Source: Nannocystis pusilla
Lineage (GTDB): Bacteria > Myxococcota_A > Polyangia > Nannocystales > Nannocystaceae
Assembly (NCBI RefSeq): GCF_026626665.1
Contig: NZ_JAPNKE010000002.1
Location: 5,743,168 to 5,807,167 of the forward strand
Direction: 5' to 3'
Length of the DNA stretch: 64,000 nucleotides
The notes beneath the pieces were generated by a model that was not told where the DNA came from, did no database searches, and was given only the letters and a program-made list of their open reading frames with translations. A program made the position numbers and the translations under genes. Each line of letters opens with the position of its first letter. Positions within the stretch are counted from its first letter, which is position 1. Of the stretch, positions 50,004 through 58,149 are shown piece after piece.

Positions 50004-51041
50004 TCACCACAGGCGCGGGCACGCCGACCCGGCGCTCACGACGCGCGCCTGGGCCCGGTAGCGCATCGGCGTCGTCCCCGCCCAGTGCTGAAACGCGCGC
50101 GTGAACGAGTTCAGCTCCTCGAAGCCGAGCAGGAACGCGACCTGGCTGGCGTCGAGGTCGGTGCGCGTGAGCAGCCGCCGCGCCGCCTGGTCGCGCACCT
50201 CGTCGAGCAGCCGCTGATAGCTGGTGCCAGCCTCCTCCAGGCGCCGCTGCAGCGTGCGTGAGCTGACCCGCAGGTCGCGGGCGACCTTGTCGACCGAGGG
50301 CCGCTCGCCGCACATGCGCCGGCACAGCGCCAGCCGCACGTCGTCGGCCAGGGTGCGCCGGCGGTCCTGCGCCGCCAGCTCGGCGTCGAGGCCCGGCAGC
50401 AGCAGGGCCAGCAGGTCGGCGTTGTGGGTGACGAACGGCTCGGCGAGCGCGGCCGCCGGCAGCACCAGCAGGTCGACCGGCGCGTCGAATTGGACCGCAC
50501 AGCCGAAGTGTCGCGTCAGCAACGCCGCGTCGGCGCGCCGGCGCGTCAGCTCGACCCGCAGCGGCGTCACCGGCTTGTTCGCGCCGCGCCGCAGCATCGC
50601 CAGCACCGACGCGAACGTGGCGTCGACGAGGAACCGCGGCGGGTCGCCCTCCGCCAGCAGCCAGTGGAACCGCACCCGCGCCTCGCCCTCGACCTCGCGG
50701 ACGGTCACCTCCTCGGGGCACACCAGCCGCTTGTACTTGCCGAGCTTGGCCAGCGCCTCGCCGACGCTGGCCGAGTGCAGCGCCGTCAGCGAGGCGATGT
50801 CGAACTTCTGCGGCATCGCCTCGGCCCCGAGCCGCAGCCCGAGCTCGCGCGAGCCGGCCAGCGCCTCGATCGCCTGCCACAGCGCGAAGAACTCGGCGGT
50901 GGTGAGGTGCCCGCGCGGCGGCCCGAGCATCGCCGGGCTGACGCCGGCGTGGGCGAGGATCTGCGCGACGTCGAGGCCGAGCGCGCCCAGCCGCTCGAGC
51001 ATCACGCCAGGGACGGGGACCAGGTCCGCCATCGATCCCAT
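50004..51041 (-). CDS. AraC-family regulator with arabinose-binding-like N-terminal domain
   Basis: A 345-residue regulator. The N-terminal ~190 residues (VMLERLGALGLDVAQILAHA, HLTTAEFFALWQAIEALAGS) resemble the arabinose-binding-like domain of the OruR/ArgR-type AraC proteins. The C-terminal HTH has two helix-turn-helix units: VDKVARDLRVSSRTLQRRLE and ASQVAFLLGFEELNSFTRAF, followed by the usual GTTPMRYR ending. The ATG at 51041 shares its A with the stop TAA of the short-chain dehydrogenase gene (TAATG). The ATG at 51032 is an alternative. It may control the dehydrogenase that precedes it; no operator was identified. Confidence 0.88.
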   Translation of the reverse strand: MGSMADLVPVPGVMLERLGALGLDVAQILAHAGVSPAMLGPPRGHLTTAEFFALWQAIEALAGSRELGLRLGAEAMPQKFDIASLTALHSASVGEALAKLGKYKRLVCPEEVTVREVEGEARVRFHWLLAEGDPPRFLVDATFASVLAMLRRGANKPVTPLRVELTRRRADAALLTRHFGCAVQFDAPVDLLVLPAAALAEPFVTHNADLLALLLPGLDAELAAQDRRRTLADDVRLALCRRMCGERPSVDKVARDLRVSSRTLQRRLEEAGTSYQRLLDEVRDQAARRLLTRTDLDASQVAFLLGFEELNSFTRAFQHWAGTTPMRYRAQARVVSAGSACPRLW

Positions 51042-51922
51042 TATGACACGGCCGAGAGCATCTTCGCCACCGGCGTATCGGCGAAGGGCGGCAGCCCGTC
51101 GAAGTCGGTCGAGCCGCCGAGCGCGGCCCACCGCTCGTCCTCCGCCGCGCGCTGCGTCGCCACCATTTTGGCCAGGAACTGCGCGTCGGTGCCGAGGAGC
51201 AGCCGCAGCGGCGGATCCGTCAGATCGGCGAGCTGCACGACGACCCGCCCGCCGCGCGCCGGATCGCCGCGCGAGCCGTCCTGGCCCTGGCGCACGCGCT
51301 CGTTGAAGGCGCCGACGGTCTGGCGATAGTCGTCGTGGATCGGGTCGGAGCGCATCGACGAGCCGGCCCAGTCGGTGCGGAAGCCGCCCGGCTCGACGAT
51401 CGTCACGCGGACGCCGAGCGGGCGCACCTCGGCGTGCAGCACCTCGGAGAAGCCCTCGAGCGCCCACTTGGCCGATTGATAGGACCCGAGCCCGGGGCTG
51501 CCCCTGCGCCCGCCGATCGACGACACCTGAATGATGTGGCCCGACCGCTGCGCCCGCAGCACCGGCAGGGCGGCCCGGGTCACATGGAACGCGCCGAAGA
51601 AGTTGGTCTCGAACTGGGCGCGGAAGTCGGCCTCGCTCACGTCCTCGATCGAGCTGACGTTGGCGTAACCGGCGTTGTTGACGACGACGTCGAGCCGCCC
51701 GAACGCCTCGACCGCCGCCGCGACCGCGCGCCGCGCCGCGCCCGGGTCGGTGACGTCGAGCGCGACCGCGCGGGCCCGCTCGGGGTGCGCTTCGACCAGA
51801 GCGCGCAGCTGTTCGGGCTGCCGCGCGGTGGCGACGACGCGGTGCCCCGCCGCCAGCGCGGCCTTGACGATCTCGGACCCGAGCCCGCGCGAACTTCCGG
51901 TGATGAGCCAGACCTTGGACAT
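51041..51922 (-). CDS. short-chain dehydrogenase/reductase
   Basis: A 293-residue classical SDR oxidoreductase. The cofactor loop is TGSSRGLG (residues 8-15), with NNAG at 82-85. The active site has Ser134/Ser135 in VSSIGG, Tyr148 and Lys152 (YQSAK). The substrate helices (FADTPVAKMLSAVS at the end) are not informative. Arg34, after the second strand (VVATARQ), suggests NADP preference. The gene is coupled to the following AraC regulator through TAATG. Substrate unknown. Confidence 0.93.
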   Translation of the reverse strand: MSKVWLITGSSRGLGSEIVKAALAAGHRVVATARQPEQLRALVEAHPERARAVALDVTDPGAARRAVAAAVEAFGRLDVVVNNAGYANVSSIEDVSEADFRAQFETNFFGAFHVTRAALPVLRAQRSGHIIQVSSIGGRRGSPGLGSYQSAKWALEGFSEVLHAEVRPLGVRVTIVEPGGFRTDWAGSSMRSDPIHDDYRQTVGAFNERVRQGQDGSRGDPARGGRVVVQLADLTDPPLRLLLGTDAQFLAKMVATQRAAEDERWAALGGSTDFDGLPPFADTPVAKMLSAVS

Positions 51923-52194
51923 TTTCTCTCAGCCTTTCGGAGCCGGCGTTCGGCTCACGAAGGCAGGATGCGCCCGGCCGGCCGGGCGCGAAAATCCGAT
52001 CGCGCCAGAACTTTATCCGATCGCGCCACCCGGCCAGAGCGGCGAATTTCGCCGGGAATCAACGTTCCGACGGCTTTCGGGGACGGGCGCGCCCCGCCGG
52101 CGGCCCTTGGACCGGGCGCAAGCAGACATGTCCCAAAGGCCATATCGCCGCGCTCGTCCAGCAGCATCAGGCGACGCTGCTCCGCGGCCTCGAA

Positions 52195-52565
52195 TCATCT
52201 TCGCGAAGACCAAGCCGATGCCGCGGGCCCCGAAGCGCCGCGAGGCCTCGAAAGGACATGTCCCGAAGACCAGGCCGATGCCGCGGGCCCCCAGGCGCCC
52301 GCGGGACCTCACCATGACATGTCCCGAAGACCAGGCCTATGCCCCCGGCCACGACGCGCCTCGCGGCATCGATATGTCCCGAAGACCAGGCCGATGCTGC
52401 GAAATCCGAAGCGCCCTCGCGGCCTCGCCACGTCCCGAAGACCATGTCGATGCCACGGGACCCGAAGCGCCCTCGCGGCCTCGCCATGTCCCGAAGACCA
52501 TGCCGATGCCACAGGCCCCGAAGCGCCCTCGCGGCCGCGCCATGTCCCCAAGACCATACCCGTGA
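52195..52565. repeat. second minisatellite, 55-61 bp units ending in CATGTC
   Basis: About six complete units plus partial ends. Each starts CCGAAGACCA(G/T)GCCGATGCC, continues through CCCGAAGCGCC(C)TCGCGGCCTCG and ends in CCATGTC or GACATGTC, running straight into the next CCGAAGACC. Units at about 52260, 52321, 52376, 52432 and 52488 are clear. It fills the gap between the short-chain dehydrogenase (51922) and the Coq4 gene (52700). From 51923 to 52194 I see no gene. Confidence 0.85.
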
Positions 52566-52699
52566 GCAGCACGGCTCCCGAGATGCCTGCTACCCGCGGC
52601 TTCGCGCTCGCCGCCCGCGAGGTCCCCTGGTCCCCGTGACTCCGCTCGCAGCTGGCCCGAAGACCAGGTCTCCCCCGAGGAGCTGCCCGCCCCGCGGCT

Positions 52700-53401
52700 T
52701 CACGCCGGCGCGCACAGGTGCTCGGCCAGGACCGCGACCGGCTGCTCCCACATCGTCTCGTAGGCCACGCTGAGCAGCTCGCGCGAGCGGCGGCCGCGGC
52801 CGTACGCGGCGCGCAGGCGGGCGAAGTAGGCCCCAAGCCCGCGGACCCCGTCGCGGCGGACGCGGAGCGCGGTCGAGAACACCAGCACCAGCGCCGCCGA
52901 CGGCAGCCCGAGGTTGCCGAGCACGAACGCCTGCAGCTCCATCTCGCCGAGCTCGTCGGTGGCGTAGCCGGTGATCACGTGGAACAGGTCGTGCGTCTCG
53001 CGGTAGCGCTTGCCCAGGTAGTCGAGGTCGTTCTCGACCGGGAACGCGGTGACGAACGGCTCGATGCCGTTGGCCTGGAAGTAGCGCACGAACTCGCGCC
53101 CGAGCGTGCCCGCGGGCAGCCGCGCCAGCGCCTCGAGGTCGAGCTCGCGCCCCTGCAGGGTCGGCCGCTCGGCCAGGAGCCGGCGCCCGGCCTCGCTGCC
53201 GCGCCAGGCCCGGGCCAGCCCGCGGTACACGTCGCTGTCCATGCACACGTTGAGCAGCGGCCCGTAGATCGGGTGCCCGGCGTCGTGCTTGAGCACGTTC
53301 AGCGCCCGCAGGCCGAGGCGGATCCGCGTCGCCAGGGACGCCCCCTCCGGCACGCTCGGGATCGCGGCGGGCTCCTGCGGGCGCGCGGACGGCTGCTGCA
53401 T
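52700..53401 (-). CDS. Coq4-like protein
   Basis: A 233-residue protein of the Coq4 family. The metal motif HDxxH(x)11E is complete: His137, Asp138, His141 and Glu153 in ETHDLFHVITGYATDELGEME. Coq4 is needed for ubiquinone synthesis in mitochondria and many proteobacteria, where it acts on the ring after prenylation. Family members also occur in bacteria without ubiquinone, so the role here is open. ATG 53401 is preferred over 53437 because the longer frame would cover the palindrome in the divergent promoter. It is divergent from a TetR regulator, 61 bases apart. Confidence 0.85.
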   Translation of the reverse strand: MQQPSARPQEPAAIPSVPEGASLATRIRLGLRALNVLKHDAGHPIYGPLLNVCMDSDVYRGLARAWRGSEAGRRLLAERPTLQGRELDLEALARLPAGTLGREFVRYFQANGIEPFVTAFPVENDLDYLGKRYRETHDLFHVITGYATDELGEMELQAFVLGNLGLPSAALVLVFSTALRVRRDGVRGLGAYFARLRAAYGRGRRSRELLSVAYETMWEQPVAVLAEHLCAPA

Positions 53402-53420
53402 GTCTTTGGCGTAGCAGAAG

Positions 53421-53436
53421 TGGACAGTGGTGTCCA
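53421..53436. promoter_or_regulatory. palindromic operator candidate between Coq4 and TetR genes
   Basis: TGGACA and TGTCCA form an exact inverted repeat separated by GTGG. It lies in the 61-base divergent region, where a TetR regulator would bind. The half sites are those of the genome-wide palindrome but in inverted order (GGACA first), so it need not be a member of that family. Confidence 0.45.
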
Positions 53437-53462
53437 TTTATGGATCGGCATACAGTCCCGCC

Positions 53463-54037
53463 GTGGCCGCCGACGCCCAGGACGACTCCCCCGCCGCCGC
53501 GACGCCCGCGACAACCGCGAGCGCCTGGTCGCCGCCGCCCGCGAGGTGTTCGCCGAGTCCGGCTTCGACGTCCCGCTCGACGCGATCGCCCGCCGCGCCG
53601 GCGTCGGCCGGGCCACGCTCTACCGCAACTTCCCCGACCGCTACGCCCTCGGCTCGGCGATCTTCGAACACAACCTCGCCGCCCTCGAGGCGCTCGCCCG
53701 CGCGCACGCCGGCCGCGCCGACGCCTTCACGACCCTGCTATCGGCCACCATCGAGCAACAGATCGCCAGCCACGCCCTGGTCCCCGCGCTGATGACCGGG
53801 CCCACCGCCCCGGACCTCGAGGCGCTGCGGCGACGCATGATCCGCCTGCTCGCCGCCCCGCTGCGCCAGGCCCAGGCGGCCGGGCAGATCCGGCGCGACC
53901 TGGTCGCCGGCGACGTGCTCTCCGTGATCGCCATGGTCTCCGCCGTGGTGATCCACGCCCCCTCCGTCGCCGCCCGCCGCCGCCGCGCCACCCGGGCCCT
54001 CCAGCTCGTCTTCGACGGCCTGATCCCGCGCGCCTGA
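53463..54037 (+). CDS. TetR-family regulator (one apparent frameshift)
   Basis: A 191-residue regulator reconstructed from GTG 53463. Its DNA-binding domain is standard TetR: NRERLVAAAREVFAESGF, then FDVPLDAIARRAGVGRATLY and NFPDRYALGSAI. The start codon and the domain are in different frames; one extra C in the CCCCC run at about 53488 joins VAADAQDDSP to RRRDARDN. The C-terminal ligand domain is helical (VLSVIAMVSAVVIHAP). It is divergent from the Coq4 gene and a palindrome lies between them, so repression of coq4 and itself is a reasonable inference. Confidence 0.8.
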
Positions 54038-54051
54038 GCGCTGCCGGCAAA

Positions 54052-54081
54052 ATGTCCGCTGGGACATGTCCGCAAGGACAT
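54052..54081. repeat. two overlapping ATGTCC-N4-GGACAT palindromes
   Basis: ATGTCC-GCTG-GGACAT (54052-54067) overlaps ATGTCC-GCAA-GGACAT (54066-54081) by two bases. The second loop is of the GNRA type. They follow the stop of the TetR gene by 14 bases. The rest of the gap (to 54369) has more single motifs (about 54160-54190) and no gene. Confidence 0.8.
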
Positions 54082-54369
54082 TCCCTTTCATCGCCCTTGA
54101 CTCTCACCGACGCCCTCGTGGCCGAGTCCGCCACCGGCGACGGAGGTGCGTCCCTTCGTATGTCTCCAAGAACATGTCCGAATCGCCATGCGACGCATCG
54201 CCTGAAAAACAGCCCGCGAGCTCCTCGCCCGCCGCACGACGCCTACCGCACGAGCTCGGCCGCCGAGGCCCGGCCGCTGCGGCAACAGTCCCGGCAGGGC
54301 GGCCAGCGCGGCGTCGTTGATGACGCAGGCGCCCCGTGAGCCGCCGCCGCGGACTCGACGCTCGAACGC

Positions 54370-55404
54370 TCACCGCGCCCGTCGAGCCGGCGCCGCCAGC
54401 CAGCCCGCGAGCTCCTCGGCCACCGCCGCGAACTCGAACGCCCTGGCGTTCACCCCCAGCTGGATCATCGCCCCCATCACGAACGACGTCACCACGCGCC
54501 CGCCGGCCCGCGGATCGAGGTCCTGCCGCAGCTCGCCGCGGGCCACGCCGTCGCGCAGCAGCGCCTCGACCATCCCGGCCCAGAAGTCGTGCAGCGAGCG
54601 GAAGGCCGTCCGCGCCGCGCGGTCGCGCTGGCCTCGCAACACCAGCTTCAGCATCACGCGCCCGAGCTGCGGGTCGTCGCCGAAGACCTCGCCCGCGGCC
54701 GCCAGGTGGGCCGCCACCCCGTCGCCTCGCGCCCGGGCACCTGCGGCGACGAACCGCTCGCGCACGTGGGCGATCACCGCGACCACCAGATCTTCCTTGC
54801 TGCCGAAGTGGTAGTGCAGCGTGGCGATGTTGACCCCCGCCCGCGCCGCGACCTCGCGCGTGCGCAGGCCCTCGAGCCCGCGGTCGCCGATCGTCGCATA
54901 GGCCGCCGCGAGCAACGCCGCCCGCCGCTCGTCCGCCCCGGGTCGCGGCCGCCGCGAGCCCGCGTCACCGTCCTCGCCGACCCGCGCGTTCGAGCCGGCC
55001 CGAGCGCCCGTGCTCGCCCCTCGCCCGCGCTCGCCCCCCGCCCGCACGACGCGGTCACCGGCCCCCTTGGCCCGTCGGACCTCGTCCACCTCCCCGACCC
55101 GCCGCTTCTTCGGCCCGTCCGCCTCAGCCCGTCGAACCTCGTCGGCCGAGCCCGCGGGCGGCTTCTTCGGCCTGCCTGCCTTCGCCCGCTGGCCCTCGCC
55201 GACCCCGGCCGCAGGCGGTTTCTTCGGCCCGCCCGCCTTCGCCCGCTGCGCCTCGCCGGCCCCGGCCGCGAGCCGTCTCTTCGGCCCGCCCGCCTTCGCC
55301 CGCACCTCGCCCGCCGCGGCTGCTTCGCCGGCTCGCCGCGGCCTCGGCCCACTCGCCGTGACGCCCCGCTTCCCGGCCGCTTCGCCCTGCCTCGCCCGCG
55401 CCAT
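54370..55404 (-). CDS. TetR-family regulator with repeated basic N-terminal tail
   Basis: A 344-residue protein whose C-terminal ~185 residues are a normal TetR repressor. The helix-turn-helix is at residues 161-206 (TIGDRGLEGLRTREVAARAG, VNIATLHYHFGSKEDL), and the ligand domain follows. The first ~155 residues are unusual: four 18-19-residue repeats (residues 33-107) such as EAQRAKAGGPKKPPAAGVG and EGQRAKAGRPKKPPAGSAD, rich in Lys/Ala/Pro and like AT-hook or histone-H1-type tails. A typical TetR is about 200 residues. It is divergent from the VOC gene, with a repeated palindrome between, so it probably controls that gene and itself. Confidence 0.85.
   Translation of the reverse strand: MARARQGEAAGKRGVTASGPRPRRAGEAAAAGEVRAKAGGPKRRLAAGAGEAQRAKAGGPKKPPAAGVGEGQRAKAGRPKKPPAGSADEVRRAEADGPKKRRVGEVDEVRRAKGAGDRVVRAGGERGRGASTGARAGSNARVGEDGDAGSRRPRPGADERRAALLAAAYATIGDRGLEGLRTREVAARAGVNIATLHYHFGSKEDLVVAVIAHVRERFVAAGARARGDGVAAHLAAAGEVFGDDPQLGRVMLKLVLRGQRDRAARTAFRSLHDFWAGMVEALLRDGVARGELRQDLDPRAGGRVVTSFVMGAMIQLGVNARAFEFAAVAEELAGWLAAPARRAR
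55084..55308 (-). repeat. 54-57-bp coding repeat in the TetR tail
   Basis: Four in-frame units of 18-19 codons, each containing a (G/R)PKK or (G/R)PKR core preceded by RAKAG-type sequence. They encode the basic tail ahead of the DNA-binding domain. Confidence 0.8.
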
Positions 55405-55480
55405 CTCGCCGCTCGACGGTAGGCGCGGGCGCGCTCGCGGTCAAGCGACTTGACCGCCCTGCCGGACCGGCGTAGACGTC

Positions 55481-55507
55481 CAATCATCTGATTCAATCAT
55501 CCGATTG
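55481..55507. promoter_or_regulatory. paired operator candidate for the TetR/VOC divergent promoter
   Basis: Two abutting copies share CAATCATC: CAATCATCTGATTC (55481-55494) and CAATCATCCGATTG (55494-55507). Each is an imperfect palindrome (AATCA-n2-TGATT type). They lie 20 to 45 bases upstream of the VOC start and 77 bases or more from the TetR start, where an autoregulated TetR protein would be expected to bind. Confidence 0.6.
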
Positions 55508-55525
55508 AAATCCCAGGAGGACCCC

Positions 55526-56100
55526 ATGCTGACAGCCTTGCGCAACCGGACGATCGCCGCCGCCTTCACCGCCTGGACCGCCGCCGTGCGCGCCCGCCGG
55601 GTGCTCGCCAGCCTCGGGCGACCGCGCCTGCGCCTGCTCGATCACGTCACGATCCCGGTGACCGACCTCGCGGCAGCCCGCCGCTTCTACTGCGACGTGC
55701 TCGGCGGCGTCTTCCTCATGGAGGTCGACGCCGCCGCCCTGGCCCGGTTCGGCCGCCCGCCCGCGCCCGACGACGGCGACGGCACCTTCCACGTCTCGCT
55801 CTACCTCGGCGGCGCCACCCGCGTCGACCTGTTCCTCCAGCGCGACGGCCAGCGCGCCCGCTGCGCGGCCACCCGCACCACGCCTTCCGCGTGGCCCCGC
55901 GCGACCTGCCGCGCTTCCAGGCCCGCCTCCACGCCCACGGCGTGCCGACCGATGGCCCGCTGCAGCTCGGCTTCCCCGGCCAGGCCTCGCTCTACTTCAA
56001 CGATCCGGCCGGCAACCTGCTCGAGCTGACCTGCACCGGCTACTCGCGGCCGATCCCGGTGCGCCCGCCCGACCTGTCCGGCCTCGCCTGGACCCCGTGA
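55526..56100 (+). CDS. VOC (glyoxalase/bleomycin-resistance) family protein (one apparent frameshift)
   Basis: A 191-residue protein with AGGAGG eleven bases before its ATG. After a helical N-terminus, the VOC fold begins at LRLLDHVTIPVTDLAAARRF, with a metal-ligand His in DHVTIPV. It continues through FYCDVLGGVFLMEVD, HPHHAFRVAPRDLPRFQARL and LYFNDPAGNLLELTC, which holds the C-terminal Glu ligand. The halves are in different frames: a missing C at about 55860 (GCC-CGC against GCC-CCG) joins DGQRA to PLRGHPHHAF. VOC enzymes include glyoxalases, dioxygenases and resistance proteins; the substrate cannot be told. Control by the divergent TetR is likely. Confidence 0.82.
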
Positions 56101-56154
56101 CCCGGCGGCTCTCCGCGCAAGACGCCGGCATCACGCCGAACGCCGGCGAGGTCT

Positions 56155-56285
56155 GGCGAATGTCCCGAAAGACATGCCCTCGGAGACATCCCGCTCGAGC
56201 CGCGCTCGCAGGCCTCGTTCTTCTGAATGTCCCCGAAGGACATGTGCTCCGAAGAAGACATGTCCCGAGAGACATGTCTCCACCT
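56155..56285. repeat. dense cluster of ACATG(T/C)CC motifs
   Basis: Five or more copies in 130 bases between the convergent VOC and envelope-protein genes, including ATGTCCCGAAAGACAT (from 56160), ATGTCC-CCGAA-GGACAT (56227-56243) and ACATGTCCCGAGAGACATGT (about 56258-56277). Each can fold alone; together they could be a bidirectional terminator. Confidence 0.7.
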
Positions 56286-56297
56286 CGAGCAACCATC

Positions 56298-58149
56298 TCA
56301 CCGCTTCTTGAGCCCGCGATATTTAAAGCCGATCGTCAGCTCCTCGTCGAGCGCCAGCAACTTTTCAAAATGGACCTCGCGGCCCTGGAGCGGCAGGCTG
56401 ACCGGCACCGGCATCGCCCCGTCGCCGAGCGACCCGCCGGGGGCCGCCTGGTTCTGCGCCGCCTCGGCCATCTGCGGCGTCGCCGTCTGCACGTAGTTCA
56501 TGTCCTCCGCCGGGATCGGGTTCGACAGGTAGCGGACCTTGCGGAGGTTGCCGTCGATCGACCAGCGCTTCACCTTCGCGTCGTCGGGCGCGTACACCGT
56601 CCACGCCACGTACGTGCACGGCGCGTCGGCGCGGGGCAGCGTCGCGGCGAACTGCCCGCGGCCGTTGTCGGACGGCGGCGCCCCGTTCTCGACGTACACG
56701 ATCTCCACCTCGAACGCCGCCAGCTTCCCGCCCGCCGCCTGCGAGCGGACCAGCGGGATCATCACCCGCTTGTCGGCCGCCAGCGCCGGCTGGACCGCGC
56801 GCCCGCCGACCGACGCGCTCCACAGCTCGCCGCCCTTCGGCAGGGCCAGGCGCAGGAACTGGCGCCGGTTGTTGCGGATCCGGTACTTCACCGACGTGAG
56901 GCGCCGGCCCTCGCGGGTCCACATCGTGCGCGCCCGCGTCTCGTCGAGCAGCGTCACCAGCACGTCGGCGTCGACGTGCTGCCACGCGCTCAGCGGGATG
57001 CTCACGTCGGTCCCGAGGTACTTGTAGCCGAGCAGCACCGGCTGCCCGGTGATGCCGAGGATCGCCGCCGGCAGCGCGCGCACGTCGACCGGCGTCGCGC
57101 CCTTCACGTCGCCGGCGTCGACCTCGAGGTTGCCGCGCGACTCGACCCCGACGAACCCGCGCGCGCTCGACCCCGACCGGCACCGGCACCGGCGCGGCCA
57201 CGTCCTTGATGTCGCCGCGCACCACCTTCTCCATCTCGATGCGCAGCGAGTAGGCGCCCTTGGCCGCGTAGTTGAGCTGCACGCCGAGGTTGCCCTCGCC
57301 GTCGACCTTCCACTCGCGCACGCCGGCGCCCACGACATCGAGCACCGTCATGTCCTTGGGCACCTTCAGCGCCAGCTTGTCGACCCCGGTGAACAGGATC
57401 GTGTACTGCGCGGTCGTGGTCGCCCGCATCAGCCCCTCGCCGAGGCTGACCAGCGTGTAGACCTCGCTCAGCACCCGGCTGGCCTGCTGCGCCGCCTTCG
57501 GCAGCTCGCGCTGCCACTTGACCTCGAGCGCCCCCGTCGACGGCAGCACCGCCTCCACCACCCGCTTCTCGCCGACCACCTTGTCCGACTGCAGCTTGGC
57601 CCCCGCGACCGTGAAGTCGAGGTCCTCGCGGGCCGGCACCGACAGCACCGCCGACGTCGCCCCCGCCGGCGACAGCTGGAACGACACCCCCGACGAGCCC
57701 TCGGCCGTCGTCACCGCCGCCGCGAACGTCACGTCGAGCGTCAGCGCCCCGCGCTGCTGCGTCACCAGCACGTAGTGCCCGTCCTCGATGACCACCGCCG
57801 CCTCGGTGTTGCCGATCTTCGCCGACTCGAGCGCCACCGTCGCCGGCAAGAACGGCACCTTGGCGAAGCCCTTGGCCCGCAGCACCTCGACCCTGAACCT
57901 GGCCTTGAAGACAGCCGCGTACGGCTCGCCGTCCTTGAGCTGGACCTCGCCCTCGTAGCGGGCCGACGACAGCGCGTAGTCGAGCGGCGCCGTCGTCTCC
58001 TCGGCCCGCGTCTTCTCGTACAGCTTGAGGAACTCGTCGAGCTTCATCACCACCCGCTCGGGGTCGTCGGGCGCGGCCGCGGCGGTGACGGGCGACAGGG
58101 ACAACAGGGTGACGAGGGCGATCGCTGCGCTGCGCATGACTGGTTTCAT
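56298..58149 (-). CDS. large secreted protein, second of a conserved pair (one apparent frameshift)
   Basis: About 616 residues with signal peptide (AAIALVTLLSLSPVTAAAA). The body is a series of beta-rich segments (ALTLDVTFAAAVTTAEG, VLDVVGAGVREWKVDGEGN, AAILGITGQPVLLGYKYLGT, AFEVEIVYVENGAPPSD) ending in FEKLLALDEELTIGFKYRG. The two parts lie in different frames with the shift at about 57170. The ATG at 58149 overlaps the stop of the larger gene upstream (ATGA), so they are translationally coupled. Similar beta-rich domains are visible in that partner, so they may form one envelope complex. I do not recognise a named family. Confidence 0.75.

Noticed and set aside
53421..53436. Counting this palindrome as a member of the TGTCC-N4-GGACA family
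   Set aside because: The half-sites are in the opposite order (GGACA first), and the position fits a regulator operator better.
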